Of a DNA stretch of 64,000 nt, positions 45,337 through 54,784 are shown in pieces. The stretch comes from Neobacillus drentensis (GTDB taxonomy: Bacteria > Bacillota > Bacilli > Bacillales > Cytobacillaceae). The notes beneath the pieces are model-generated. The model saw only the letters and a list, made by a program, of their open reading frames with translations, was not told the DNA's origin and did not search any database. Each line of letters begins with the position of its first letter. Positions within the stretch are counted from its first letter, which is position 1. The position numbers and the translations under genes are program-made. Location of the stretch: NCBI RefSeq assembly GCF_021560175.1, contig NZ_CP091110.1:3536501-3600500 (forward strand). The letters run 5' to 3'.

Positions 45337-46773
45337 CTATTTTGAAATTTCATTTAGTGCGTCAGCAAACCTTTTGATTCCTTTATGAATATTCTCTTCA
45401 TTTTCTCTAGAATAAGTAAAACGGACAAATCCTTTTCCAGATCCCATTGTCGAACCTGGCACAAAAATAACTCCTCGCTTAATCGACTCTTCTAGCAATT
45501 GAGTTTCATTCAGTTCTTTTTTTATCTTGCACCATATATGAATACCGCCATTAGGAATCGTAAAATCAACTTCTCCTTTTAAAAAGGACTGCAGACTGAC
45601 CACTATTTGATCTCTCCTGCTTTCTAACTTTTTAACCAGAGTCTTGATATGAGCTGTAAAATCCCTTGAATCTAAAAAGTCATTAGCAACCCATTGGCTG
45701 TAACTGGCGTGTCCAAAATCTACTTGCTGCTTCGCATCAGATAATCTCTCGATGACGGCTCTTGGTCCGATAATCCAGCCAATCCTTAATCCCGAAGCCA
45801 CAATTTTTGTTAAGGAACTAATATATAATACATTGCCATTACGATCCAATGATTTAAGAGTCTTCATCTGTTCACCGCTATAAGAGGTTAAACTGTACGG
45901 ATCATCTTCTACGATTGGAATCCCATACTCAGATGATAGTTCAAGCACCCTTTTCCGCTTGTCAAAGTCCAATAAAGTACCAGTGGGATTTTGAAAAATG
46001 GGACTCAAAAAAATCATTTTAATTCGATGTTTTTTGTATAAAGCGGTGATTTCCTCAGGGTCTATCCCGTCCTTATCCACTTTTAAGAAATATGTTTTGA
46101 CTCCTGCTGATTTAAATACCGGCAGATTATAATGGTAGGAAGGATCTTCAATGGCGACAGCATCCCCAGGTTTTAACAAGCATTGAATGACGAGATGCAA
46201 GGCTTGCTGTGCCCCTGATGTAACTAAAATCGAAGCTGGGTCCGTTTCGATTCCACGAAACTGTTTAACATGATTAGATAATGTTTCCCGGAGTATGGCA
46301 TTCCCCTGTGGATGGTCATATCCAAGTGAACCAATAAAAGAACGATTAGATGTTATATCGCTAAGAGCCTTCATTGGAAATAAATCCTGCGACAATTCAC
46401 CGCTGGCCAAATTGATGAGTTTGTGCTCAGCCATTTCTTTATGTATTCTTTGTGTTACAGGCAGGTTAGGCAAAAACGAACCGGCCTCAATATATCTGTT
46501 CCAACTTGGAATCCGTTTCTTGGTAATTCCCCAGATATCTTTACTGATAGTAGTTCCGCTTCCCCTACTTCGATTAATCAGCCCATTTGATTCCAACTCG
46601 TCATAGGCTGCAATAACTGTGCTCCTGTTTATTCCAAGCTCTTTAGCCAATCCTCTTTCCGAAGGCAAAGGTTTATCAGCTGGAAAAGTTCCATCCGCAA
46701 TTCCATTCTCAATGGAGACAGCAAGTTGTTTATAAATGGGTGTTTTTGATTTTCGATCAGGTGTCCAATCCAT
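45337..46773 (-). CDS. MocR/PdxR-type GntR-aminotransferase regulator
   Basis: 478 residues: N-terminal winged helix of the GntR type (residues 10-75, PSERGLAKELGINRSTVIAAYDEL) and a C-terminal aminotransferase-like PLP domain (about 110-478) with Lys in SSLTKIVASGLRIGW and NPTGTLLDF. Such regulators use PLP or an amino compound as signal. The target is not evident: it is convergent with hemY, and only the repeat protein gene lies upstream on the same strand. Confidence 0.9.
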   Translation of the reverse strand: MDWTPDRKSKTPIYKQLAVSIENGIADGTFPADKPLPSERGLAKELGINRSTVIAAYDELESNGLINRSRGSGTTISKDIWGITKKRIPSWNRYIEAGSFLPNLPVTQRIHKEMAEHKLINLASGELSQDLFPMKALSDITSNRSFIGSLGYDHPQGNAILRETLSNHVKQFRGIETDPASILVTSGAQQALHLVIQCLLKPGDAVAIEDPSYHYNLPVFKSAGVKTYFLKVDKDGIDPEEITALYKKHRIKMIFLSPIFQNPTGTLLDFDKRKRVLELSSEYGIPIVEDDPYSLTSYSGEQMKTLKSLDRNGNVLYISSLTKIVASGLRIGWIIGPRAVIERLSDAKQQVDFGHASYSQWVANDFLDSRDFTAHIKTLVKKLESRRDQIVVSLQSFLKGEVDFTIPNGGIHIWCKIKKELNETQLLEESIKRGVIFVPGSTMGSGKGFVRFTYSRENEENIHKGIKRFADALNEISK

Positions 46774-46900
46774 TTGTCAGATCCTTTGAAAAAATTAATT
46801 TGTCTTTCTGTTATTCTATAGTATCCATCTTATTATGGATTAAGTTACCTATACAATAAAAAAGCTTTGCTCCTGACCTTTGTGTTGTCGAATACTTAGT

Positions 46901-46940
46901 AAAAAAAAACAGGTTCAAAAAGGTTTGAACCTGCTCTTTT
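46901..46940 (-). terminator. Terminator of the 28-residue-repeat gene
   Basis: CAGGTTCAAA (46910-46919) pairs perfectly with TTTGAACCTG (46924-46933); on the minus strand nine Ts follow. Confidence 0.9.
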
Positions 46941-46944
46941 GGCT

Positions 46945-47688
46945 TTATTCCGATTTTGGACCTTTAAAGAAGCGCATCATTCGATCCTTATGTGGAAAAA
47001 GATCTAACTCCTTTGCCTGATCTGCATGGTTTGTCATAATTTCAGTGAAAAGCTCGTCCGCTGATTTATTTTTTGTGTCTATTCCTAGCTTCTCAGCTGC
47101 TTGAAAGATCTTTTTATCGCGAACTTCATGGGCTATTTGATGAAAATCCTTATTGGCCGTTGAAATGCCTAATTCTTTTGCTTGTTTTTTTATTTGAGTT
47201 TCACGAACTTCTCGGGCTACATTACGGAGGTCCTTTCCCTCCGTCGAAATTCCCAGCTCTTTCGCTTCTTTTTTTATTTGGGTTTCATGAATTTCTCGGG
47301 CTACCTCACGAAGGTCTTTTCCCTCTGTTGAAATCCCCAACCTTTTTGCCTCATTTTTAATGCTAGTTTCAAATACCTCTTTCGCTAGTGAATCAATCTC
47401 TTTCCCTTTTGTACTGATTCCAAGTTCCTCAGCCCTCTTTTTAATTATAACTTCCCTTACTTCTTTTGCGATGGTCTCTGTATCTTTTCCATCAGTTTTT
47501 ATTCCAAGTGATTCAGCCTGCTTTTTAATAAACTCCGGATTAGGTCTGAAGTGGCCATGACCATGACCTTGGACCTGTTCGGATTGATTTTGATCACTTG
47601 GCTGTGTATCTGCAAAAACCTGGATTGGCCCCAAAAGTCCAATCATTAAAGGAATAGCAAAAAAATAATTCATCGGCATCTTTCTCAT
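46945..47688 (-). CDS. Secreted protein with six 28-residue helical repeats
   Basis: 247 residues. Signal peptide (MRKMPMNYFFAIPLMIGLLG, cleavage near VFA-DT), a His/Gly spacer (QGHGHGHF), then six tandem 28-residue units of the type IKKEAKELGISTEGKDLREV followed by AREVRETQ, and a C-terminal partial unit. Each unit is a charged helix, an LGI(S/K)T turn and a second helix. Repeats 3 and 4 are nearly identical, suggesting recent expansion. Such repeats occur in Bacillus secreted or coat proteins; the function is unknown. AGGAGG lies upstream of the ATG. Confidence 0.75.
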   Translation of the reverse strand: MRKMPMNYFFAIPLMIGLLGPIQVFADTQPSDQNQSEQVQGHGHGHFRPNPEFIKKQAESLGIKTDGKDTETIAKEVREVIIKKRAEELGISTKGKEIDSLAKEVFETSIKNEAKRLGISTEGKDLREVAREIHETQIKKEAKELGISTEGKDLRNVAREVRETQIKKQAKELGISTANKDFHQIAHEVRDKKIFQAAEKLGIDTKNKSADELFTEIMTNHADQAKELDLFPHKDRMMRFFKGPKSE

Positions 47689-47892
47689 CTTATAACTTCC
47701 TCCTAAAAAAATGGTTTAAAGTTTTACAGATGGTAGGATGCCCATGAATTATTACCAAATTATGAACAAATTGTTAAATTAATAGGCAAAATGTGATACA
47801 TCACTTGAAGCCTTTTAGTTGTTTTTCCTATAAAAGAGAAATAATGATTAATGGTATAAATGGCTGGGATCAAACAACTTTTAATTTTGTTA

Positions 47893-48792
47893 TTAGAAAA
47901 CAATCGTCTTATTTTGATGAACGATAATTCGGTCCTCGACATGCCATTTTACGGCTCGAGCTAATACACTTCGTTCAATTCTCCGGCCAATCTTCTTAAG
48001 ACTATCCACATTATCATGATGTCCGACACGGCTAATATCCTGTTCGATAATCGGTCCTTCATCAAGGTCATTCGTTACATAATGGGAAGTCGCACCGATT
48101 AATTTTACCCCGCGGTCAAATGCCCTTTCGTACGGTCTAGCACCCACAAATGCCGGTAAAAACGAATGGTGAATATTAATAATTTTATGGGGATTTTCCT
48201 TAATAAAATTAGGCGTTAAGATCTGCATATAGCGAGCCAGAACAACGAAATCAATCCCATATTCTTTTAAAAGCTTAAGCTGTTCTTCCTCTGCTTGCTG
48301 ACGAATATCCTTATTCGCTGGAATATAATGAAACGGGATATTAAATCCTTCGACAACCTCTCTTGCATTTTCATGGTTACTTATGACGAGGGCAATATCA
48401 GCCATTAAATCTCCACTTTGCCATTCCCATAATAATTCAAGTAAGCAATGAAGTTCCTTCGATACAAAAATAGCTGCCTTTTTAATATTGTAAGCATGCG
48501 TAAATTTCCATTCCATTGAGAAATGTTCAGCAATATCAACGAACTGTTCTTCCATTTCCTGAGCTTTTTCCTTTAGCCCTGGGCACTCAAACTCAATTCG
48601 GATAAAAAAGGTGCCCCCTTCTGGATTGGTAGAATACTGACTAGATTCGATAATATTGGCGTTATGGGAAAATAAAAACTTTGAAACCGCCGAAACAATC
48701 CCTGGTTGGTCTGGGCAGCTTACTAATAGCCTTCCACGGTTCTTATTCTGCTCTTGAAATAATTCAATTTGATTTTTAATAAATGCATTCAT
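47893..48792 (-). CDS. purU: Formyltetrahydrofolate deformylase PurU
   Basis: 299 residues: an N-terminal ACT domain (VSCPDQPGIVSAVSKFLF) and a C-terminal formyl-transferase domain with catalytic Asn-His-Asp in INIHHSFLPAFVGARPY and NDLDEGPIIEQD. Hydrolyses 10-formyl-THF to formate and THF, balancing one-carbon pools. GAGAGG precedes ATG 48792. Confidence 0.93.
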   Translation of the reverse strand: MNAFIKNQIELFQEQNKNRGRLLVSCPDQPGIVSAVSKFLFSHNANIIESSQYSTNPEGGTFFIRIEFECPGLKEKAQEMEEQFVDIAEHFSMEWKFTHAYNIKKAAIFVSKELHCLLELLWEWQSGDLMADIALVISNHENAREVVEGFNIPFHYIPANKDIRQQAEEEQLKLLKEYGIDFVVLARYMQILTPNFIKENPHKIINIHHSFLPAFVGARPYERAFDRGVKLIGATSHYVTNDLDEGPIIEQDISRVGHHDNVDSLKKIGRRIERSVLARAVKWHVEDRIIVHQNKTIVF

Positions 48793-48911
48793 GTCGTAAA
48801 CCTCTCTATCATTGTTTGATACATTATACCTAAAAAAAACTTAATAGTTAATAATTAATTGAAAATTCTTTACTAAAATAACAATTTAGCTGGTTCCTCC
48901 TTTTAAAATGA

Positions 48912-49565
48912 TCAAACAATGGGATGGATGGACTTAATGTCCCCATCCTTTCTAACTCGTTTGTTTTTTCGATTACGCCACTCAATAAATAAAAGATTTA
49001 TCCCAATCCCTAAATAGACTGCCAGCGGAAAGGCCAGCGATCTCTCTAGAAAGATCAAAAGGGGAATCATCACTACTCGAAAGGTAACAAAAACCCAGGT
49101 TATCGCATAACTACGGAGAATCCATTCCTTATGGGCCGGTATTTTTCGTTGGGCAGCTTTTAGCACACCCATTGATGTCGTCCACAGCCAAAAAAGGTCA
49201 AGAATTAGAAAAGCAATCGTTGACCCCTTACCCCCAGTTGCAGATAGCGTGAGATAAGGAACCATTAGAATATTGATAAAAATAGCCACTGCATATACTT
49301 TACCAAGCAGTTTATGAAGATGTCTTATTTTCTGACTTAACTTCGTTAATTGAAACGGGCCAATTGCCAGCGAGATGGTCCCTAATAAGATATGAGGATA
49401 GAAAAACCATTTCCAAGTCGACACCGAGAAATTTTGGTCTTCCATCTTCCCTTTGACCATTGGAGAATGCTCAACCCCATTAAAGAGAAACATCCAAAAA
49501 ATATAAATTATAAACAAACCAATGACACCATACATGGCTCCTATTGTAAACCTTCGATTTTTCAT
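48912..49565 (-). CDS. DUF2306 family membrane protein
   Basis: 217 residues with about seven membrane segments. HKLLGKVYAVAIFINI and PAHKEWILRSYAITWVFVTFRV are the DUF2306 hallmarks. Function unknown. It begins 1 nt after the stop of the GNAT gene, so the two are co-transcribed and fall behind the TetR operator at 50100. Confidence 0.82.
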   Translation of the reverse strand: MKNRRFTIGAMYGVIGLFIIYIFWMFLFNGVEHSPMVKGKMEDQNFSVSTWKWFFYPHILLGTISLAIGPFQLTKLSQKIRHLHKLLGKVYAVAIFINILMVPYLTLSATGGKGSTIAFLILDLFWLWTTSMGVLKAAQRKIPAHKEWILRSYAITWVFVTFRVVMIPLLIFLERSLAFPLAVYLGIGINLLFIEWRNRKNKRVRKDGDIKSIHPIV

Positions 49566-49566
49566 G

Positions 49567-50076
49567 TTAATATCCCCCCATTATTTTTTCATAACATTTA
49601 TACGGTGCTGACCGGAATGGAAAGTGGATCGTTCCTCGCTCTTGATATCCTGACCGTTCGTACATTTTCACTGCTCCAACATTTACACTAAAGACGTCAA
49701 GACGGATACTGGTATTTTCATTTAAACGGGCAAATTCTTCAGCAAATTGAAGAAGTTTCTTTCCATATCCCTTGCCTTGGTATAAAGGATGAACGGCTAA
49801 ACGGTGGATAACCAAAGGGTTTCCCTCCCTATCTTCCCAGTAAAGGTTACGATACTTTTTGCTTTGGTTCGTATCGACCACAACCGCGCCGACTAATATA
49901 TTGTCTTCCAAAATGCCATAGAGATTTCCTTCTTTTAAGTCCGATTTAACAATAAAACGATTGGGGTAATATCGGTCCCACTGATCAATTCCCTTTTGCC
50001 TTAAATCAGAGGAAATCTCCCTATAAAATTGAAGGACAGTCTTTAACTTGTTGCACCCAATTTCTTGAATTTCCAT
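49567..50076 (-). CDS. GNAT-family N-acetyltransferase
   Basis: 169 residues. The acetyl-CoA motif HRLAVHPLYQGKGYGKKLLQFAEEFA is at about residues 90-115, with VNVGAVKMYERSGYQERG at the end. ATG 50076 is chosen because GGAGGAATC is 6-9 nt upstream; the frame runs on 8 codons. Lies 24 nt downstream of the palindrome CAAACCGACCGTCGGTTTG. Substrate unknown. Confidence 0.87.
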   Translation of the reverse strand: MEIQEIGCNKLKTVLQFYREISSDLRQKGIDQWDRYYPNRFIVKSDLKEGNLYGILEDNILVGAVVVDTNQSKKYRNLYWEDREGNPLVIHRLAVHPLYQGKGYGKKLLQFAEEFARLNENTSIRLDVFSVNVGAVKMYERSGYQERGTIHFPFRSAPYKCYEKIMGGY

Positions 50077-50099
50077 AATAGATTCCTCCAACGCTTTCA

Positions 50100-50118
50100 C
50101 AAACCGACCGTCGGTTTG
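50100..50118. promoter_or_regulatory. TetR operator, site 1
   Basis: CAAACCGACCGTCGGTTTG is a perfect 19-bp palindrome about one base. It precedes the GNAT-DUF2306 pair. A near-identical copy lies at 51478-51496 before the VC0807-type gene. Confidence 0.8.
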
Positions 50119-50148
50119 CGAGGAGTTATAAATCCCCCTCTTAGGGGA

Positions 50149-50751
50149 TTACGTAAGGCTTTTACTGATTACTTGAAAGATATCACTCATGTCCACTAGA
50201 TCCTTTTCATCTGAAGATAAAATTTGGGTGACCCGAATACCATAAGAAAAGGTCATCATCAAGGTAGACATTTTTTCTGCATCAATACTCACAGGAATCA
50301 CGCCATTCTCCTGTCCCATTTTGATCCATCTGGTTCCCGTTTCTTTCGTATAGTTAAAAATATCCTGAAGTATTTTTTTGACCTTCTCATTATCTTGACT
50401 TAATAAATAGATAAAAATTAAGTTGCCAGTATCATGGGCATTTTTTCGCGATTGAAAAAACTGACTAACCATATTAAAGCTTCCGAAGTCTGATGATGGT
50501 TGTTGCTTAATGGATTGAGCAATGCCCTGATGAAAAGTTTCATTCATTTCTTCAATCTTGGATTTTAAGATAAGACCAAATAATTCATCCTTACTCTCGA
50601 CATAGTGATAAATGGCCCCTTTTGATAATCCAGATTTTTCAATAATATCCTTTAAGGTCGTACTTCGGCAGCCCTTTTCAAGAATGATTTCTTCGGTGAT
50701 CGCCAAGATGTGTTGAAAGCTTTGATTGTTGTAAAACGTTGAATTCGACAT
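50149..50751 (-). CDS. TetR/AcrR-family regulator
   Basis: 200 residues with an N-terminal HTH (residues 15-60, CRSTTLKDIIEKSGLSKGAIYHYVESKDELF). The ligand domain is helical. Two matching palindromes (50100-50118 and 51478-51496) flank its gene, so it probably represses both the 213-residue membrane gene with itself and the GNAT-DUF2306 pair. AGAAGG precedes the ATG. Confidence 0.9.
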   Translation of the reverse strand: MSNSTFYNNQSFQHILAITEEIILEKGCRSTTLKDIIEKSGLSKGAIYHYVESKDELFGLILKSKIEEMNETFHQGIAQSIKQQPSSDFGSFNMVSQFFQSRKNAHDTGNLIFIYLLSQDNEKVKKILQDIFNYTKETGTRWIKMGQENGVIPVSIDAEKMSTLMMTFSYGIRVTQILSSDEKDLVDMSDIFQVISKSLT

Positions 50752-50787
50752 ATAACTACCTTCTTTACTATTCTAGGAGTATTTTGG

Positions 50788-51429
50788 TTAGATGTGTGTC
50801 AACTTATCTAACCGTACTTTAGCATAACGGCGATATACAACTGTAAATAAAATAGCTGCACCAATGACACTATAAAAAATAAGTTGTGAGATGGCTAAAA
50901 AAGCGGTAATAGAAAGTTCATAGACAAGAATTGTCTTAACAATGGCCTCGCCTAATAAAGCAATTCCCCAAATAGCTGTCATGATTCGCAGTACTGTGCG
51001 AAAATAGGGGACTTCCCAGTTCTTCTCAAATTTCCCTTTTTGATGAGAAGCTTCTTCTGAAGTAAATTTAAGGGCAAAGTGATAAATTAATGGTTTGGAA
51101 AAGAACAAGGATGCAATAAAAATGAGACCTAATAAACCAGTGACCAATGATTCTCTTAATAAAATAAGCCGCTCGTTTCCACCTAATATAAAGGCAAGTA
51201 AACTTAAGATAAAGCCGATTAGCATAAATAGGCCAAAGGCATCCGCTTTTTTATATTTCACGATATGGTATAGATTATCCCCCAGTGGAATCAATGTCGC
51301 AATTAGTAAAGAGACAAAGCTTGAATAGTGGTCTGAAAGCATTTGATAAACAATGACTGGTATGGCTCCATTGATGATCAGGCTAACCGCGATCATTTGG
51401 ATTAATTTCCTTTTGGACGAAATATTCAT
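50788..51429 (-). CDS. VC0807-family membrane protein
   Basis: 213 residues with six membrane segments: INGAIPVIVYQMLSDH at the N-terminus, then KYKKADAFGLFMLIGFILSLLAFILGGNERL and RESLVTGLLGLIFIASLFFSKPLIYHFA, the VC0807 pattern. Function unknown. First gene of the TetR transcript; operator site 2 lies 49 nt upstream. Confidence 0.75.
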   Translation of the reverse strand: MNISSKRKLIQMIAVSLIINGAIPVIVYQMLSDHYSSFVSLLIATLIPLGDNLYHIVKYKKADAFGLFMLIGFILSLLAFILGGNERLILLRESLVTGLLGLIFIASLFFSKPLIYHFALKFTSEEASHQKGKFEKNWEVPYFRTVLRIMTAIWGIALLGEAIVKTILVYELSITAFLAISQLIFYSVIGAAILFTVVYRRYAKVRLDKLTHI

Positions 51430-51477
51430 GATCCAAACTCCCCTTTTGAAATTCCATATTTTACAATTTAAATTTTA

Positions 51478-51496
51478 CAAACCGCTGGTCGGTTTG
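51478..51496. promoter_or_regulatory. TetR operator, site 2
   Basis: CAAACCGCTGGTCGGTTTG shares 17 of 19 bases with site 1 (CAAACCGACCGTCGGTTTG). Placed before the membrane gene-tetR transcript, it indicates autoregulation. Confidence 0.8.
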
Positions 51497-51551
51497 TCAA
51501 TGGATTTTTAAACTATTTTTTAAAGATTCCATAAAAATGAATCCTCATTGG

Positions 51552-51580
51552 GAAGGTGACTGAACATACCAGTCACCTTC
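51552..51580. terminator. Hairpin with 11-bp perfect stem, role unclear
   Basis: GAAGGTGACTG and CAGTCACCTTC pair around AACATAC. No T-run follows on either strand. It lies between the VC0807 promoter region and the NMO gene. Confidence 0.45.
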
Positions 51581-51596
51581 TAATGATTACTTCTTG

Positions 51597-51622
51597 TAAA
51601 AAAAACCTCAGACTATGAGGTT
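51597..51622 (-). terminator. Terminator of the nitronate monooxygenase gene
   Basis: On the minus strand AAACCTCA pairs with TGAGGTTT, then TTTTTTAC. The stem begins at the stop codon. Confidence 0.85.
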
Positions 51623-52695
51623 TACTTTACTTCGAGCATTCGTTCTGCACCAGCAACCAAATCTCTGATCAGTTGCTCGGCTGAAATCCCATTTTGTAAT
51701 AATCTTGTCCCCTGCCCCGCCCATAATGACATATATTGCGAATTATTTTGGATAGCGGCTTCCCTTCGAATGTCATTCGTCAATGTATTTTGAGTTGGAA
51801 AGTCAGCTGGAGCAATATTAGCATTCTGATAATCCTGAATAAAAGCATTCTTAATCCCTCTTGCCGGACGGCCTGAAAAAACTTTCGTAATCTCCGTGCT
51901 TTCTTCCGTACTATTGATCAGCGCCTGTTTATATACAGGATGTGCTCCCGATTCGAGCGTCGTTAAGAAGGCCGTTCCCATTTGAATCCCTTGTGCCCCT
52001 AACGCTAATGCAGCAACTAGACCGCGGCTATCCATAATTCCTCCAGCAGCCACCACTGGCAAAGATACGGCGTCCACTACCTGTGGAACAAGCGAGAAGG
52101 TTCCGATAACGGCACCATTCGTGTTTTGTTCAATCTCAAATGTTCCCCGATGGCCACCCGCATCACTACCTTGGGCAATTAGAATATCCGCTCCCTCTTT
52201 TTCTGCCAAGAGCGCCTCCCGAACAGTCGTCACCATGGTCGTTACCAGCATTCCGATGTTCTTGACTGCAGCCATTTTCTCACGAGGAAGGATCCCAAAA
52301 GCCGTAGAAATGACGGGTACTTTTTCTGTCACTAGAACATCAAATTGGTCTTCAAAGAAGTTATTCGTTATGACTCTTTTTTCCAATTCCTTTAAATCTA
52401 ATTTTACACGCATGGCATTTAGTACTTTTTGAGACTCTTCTACTCCAGCATATTGGTCTTGCCAGTCTGTACAAAACAAGTTTACAGCAAACGGCTTAGA
52501 GGTTTGCTCCTTAATCCTCCGGATAGCAGCTCTTATTTCTTCTGGTTTCATATAGGCTGCTCCCAAAGTCCCTAATCCGCCAGCGTTTGAGACACTAGCA
52601 ACAAGCTCAACTGTCGTAGGCCCCCCAGCCATGCCTGCTTGAATAATAGGATAATCAATTCCAAGTATTTCGCATAGTTTCGTGTTAAGACGCAT
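51622..52695 (-). CDS. NAD(P)H-dependent flavin oxidoreductase / nitronate monooxygenase
   Basis: 357 residues, FMN TIM-barrel of the 2-nitropropane dioxygenase family: PIIQAGMAGGPTTVELVASVSNAGGLGTLG at the start, AQGSDAGGHRG (FMN/catalytic His) and VVAAGGIMDSRGLVAALALGAQGIQMGTAFL. Oxidises alkyl nitronates, or acts as an enoyl reductase-like protein; a FabK-type role cannot be fully excluded. RBS GGGGAAGGAAG upstream of ATG 52695. Confidence 0.9.
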   Translation of the reverse strand: MRLNTKLCEILGIDYPIIQAGMAGGPTTVELVASVSNAGGLGTLGAAYMKPEEIRAAIRRIKEQTSKPFAVNLFCTDWQDQYAGVEESQKVLNAMRVKLDLKELEKRVITNNFFEDQFDVLVTEKVPVISTAFGILPREKMAAVKNIGMLVTTMVTTVREALLAEKEGADILIAQGSDAGGHRGTFEIEQNTNGAVIGTFSLVPQVVDAVSLPVVAAGGIMDSRGLVAALALGAQGIQMGTAFLTTLESGAHPVYKQALINSTEESTEITKVFSGRPARGIKNAFIQDYQNANIAPADFPTQNTLTNDIRREAAIQNNSQYMSLWAGQGTRLLQNGISAEQLIRDLVAGAERMLEVK

Positions 52696-52861
52696 TTCCT
52701 TCTTCCTTCCCCTTTGTCTATATATTGTAATAATAAATCTTTTGAAAACAGTCTATTTGATTTATTTGTCCTGCAGCGATATAATACTAGTATTAATAGG
52801 TTACTTTTTGTTCCCTTGTTCCTTTTTGTTATAAAAAAATATTAGAAAAGAGGTAATTATT

Positions 52862-53356
52862 GTGAACTTAATAGATTCTAAAGTGATTCAAACAGAATTA
52901 GAAAAAGAAATATTTATCGATCAAAGTTCAAACATTGAACTTACCAATTTTCGATATCCTGATAAGAATTTCCCCTTCTATGAAGTGATAATTAGCATCG
53001 ATATGCTGCGGATAAGAAATAATGAATATTATGGAACTAAAAATGAGGTATTTGGTATTAGAATGTCAGAGGATCAACAATCTATCTTTATCTTTGAGAC
53101 TGACAATCAAAATATCTTCGCCTTAAAGAACGAAAGGGAAAGGCTAGCAGCAATCGAATTAATTGAATATATATTAACAAAATCAACGCAATTTAATCAA
53201 TTAGTAACCACTAGGATCAATCATTTGAAACAGGCAAACGTGATTTCTACAATCGAAATAAAAGAGACAAAAGGAACGCTGGAATTATTAGAGCGATTAT
53301 TAACGATTCAATCTGAAGATATCACATTTCCTAGTCAAAAAAGAATTACAGCTTGA
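52862..53356 (+). CDS. Hypothetical protein
   Basis: 164 residues from GTG 52862, behind AAGAGG. No family recognised. Mixed alpha/beta, acidic, no membrane segment or Cys; the segment YEVIISIDMLRIRNNEYYGTKN is followed by FIFETDNQNIFALKNERERLAAIELIEYIL. Low GC. Isolated gene. Confidence 0.65.
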   Translation: MNLIDSKVIQTELEKEIFIDQSSNIELTNFRYPDKNFPFYEVIISIDMLRIRNNEYYGTKNEVFGIRMSEDQQSIFIFETDNQNIFALKNERERLAAIELIEYILTKSTQFNQLVTTRINHLKQANVISTIEIKETKGTLELLERLLTIQSEDITFPSQKRITA

Positions 53357-53634
53357 GTTCCTATTAAATACTTAAATACTATTGGGAAAAGCTTCAATTG
53401 AAGAACTGCTTTTCCCTATTTTTCTATTCATGTTCGACTCAATTCGGATATTTCCTTTCCCTTTTCCTCATCGTTTCCTTACAATTTTGACGAATTAGTT
53501 ACAAATTCATAAATTTGAGGTTTTTTCTATATAAAATTTACTAATTTAGCTTTTTAAGAAATTAATATATGGTTACAATAAGTATATTAGAGACAAATAA
53601 TATCTAAATTATAAATAAGAAAGTATGTGATTTG

Positions 53635-53955
53635 ATGGAAGAGGAGGCAAAACTTTGTCCAGAGGTTGAAAGATCTTTTGGGCTAATAGGAAAAAGATGG
53701 ACAGGATTAATTATATTTGTATTGCTTAGCGGCCCTAAGCGTTTTAGCGAAATAAATGCCCTTATTCCAGACTTAAGTAAACGTGTCCTGACCGAGAGAA
53801 TGAAGGAGTTAGAAGAGCATGGAATCGTCCTGCGCCATGTTTTGCCTGACCGTCCGGTAAGAACGGAATACTTATTAACAAAAAAAGGAACCGAACTAGG
53901 AAAAATACTAGGACCTATTAGTCAGTGGGCAAATAGCTGGATGAAGGATAAATAA
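53635..53955 (+). CDS. HxlR-family transcriptional regulator
   Basis: 106 residues, a winged-helix HxlR protein with KLCPEVERSFGLIGKRWTGLIIFVLLSG, RFSEINALIPDLSKRVLTERMKELEEHGI and the wing VRTEYLLTKKG. The N-terminal Cys next to Pro is the redox/aldehyde-sensing position in several members. ATG 53635 or TTG 53632 could start it; no strong ribosome site. Neighbouring targets are not obvious. Terminator at 53995. Confidence 0.9.
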   Translation: MEEEAKLCPEVERSFGLIGKRWTGLIIFVLLSGPKRFSEINALIPDLSKRVLTERMKELEEHGIVLRHVLPDRPVRTEYLLTKKGTELGKILGPISQWANSWMKDK

Positions 53956-53994
53956 CACTACTTGATTTTTAAGCGTTAATAATTATTAGAACAA

Positions 53995-54037
53995 ACGACC
54001 ATCCTTATTATGACACGATAAGGATGGTCGTTTCGTT
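53995..54037 (+). terminator. Terminator after the HxlR gene
   Basis: ACGACCATCCTTAT and ATAAGGATGGTCGT form a 14-bp perfect stem, followed by TTCGTTTTT. May also act on the converging tal gene. Confidence 0.85.
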
Positions 54038-54090
54038 TTTATTTAGATATGCGTTTAAGACAATGAAATCACGTCTGCTGATTCTACCTA

Positions 54091-54753
54091 TTAAAGGGCA
54101 CTTTTCCAATCGGCAGCAAACTTTTCAATTCCTTGATCCGTTAATGGGTGTTTAGATAATTGCTCAATTACTTTAAAAGGAATGGTAGCAATATGTGCAC
54201 CAGCAAGTGCTACACGAGTGACATGGTCTGGATGACGGACAGATGCCGCAATGATTTGTGAATCTAATTTTTGTACACGGAACAACTCAGCAATCTTAGC
54301 AACAAGTTGTACACCATCTTCACTAATATCGTCTAACCGGCCCAAGAATGGAGAAACATAAGTTGCCCCAGCACGAGCTGCTAATAAAGCTTGGTTCACT
54401 GTAAAAATAAGGGTAACGTTAGTTTTTACACCTTTCTTTGTTAGGTAACGGCATGCCTCTAATCCATCTAAAGTCATCGGAAGTTTAATGGTGATATTTT
54501 TATCCCCGTTATTAATTTTGATTAACTCGTTGGCTTCAGCGATCATTTGATCCGCTGTTAAAGCGTTTGGAGTTACTTCTGCAGAAACAGACTCAACTTC
54601 AGGAACCGCATTTAAAATTTCTGCAATACGGTCTTCAAATTTTACTCCTTCTTTTGCAACCAAGGAAGGATTAGTCGTAACACCAGATAAAACCCCGATT
54701 TTATAAGCCTTTTTGATATCCTCTAAATTAGCAGTGTCAATAAAAAATTTCAT
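54091..54753 (-). CDS. tal: Transaldolase (TalC/fructose-6-phosphate aldolase type)
   Basis: 220 residues, the short transaldolase family: [33 protein letters not shown], Schiff-base Lys in [12 protein letters not shown] and PFLGRLDDI. Links sedoheptulose-7-P/glyceraldehyde-3-P with erythrose-4-P/fructose-6-P. Last gene of the rpiA-zwf-tkt-gnd-tal cluster, 31 nt after gnd. Confidence 0.93.
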   Translation of the reverse strand: MKFFIDTANLEDIKKAYKIGVLSGVTTNPSLVAKEGVKFEDRIAEILNAVPEVESVSAEVTPNALTADQMIAEANELIKINNGDKNITIKLPMTLDGLEACRYLTKKGVKTNVTLIFTVNQALLAARAGATYVSPFLGRLDDISEDGVQLVAKIAELFRVQKLDSQIIAASVRHPDHVTRVALAGAHIATIPFKVIEQLSKHPLTDQGIEKFAADWKSAL

Positions 54754-54784
54754 GATGTTTGTTCCTCCTATTATTTAATCTATT

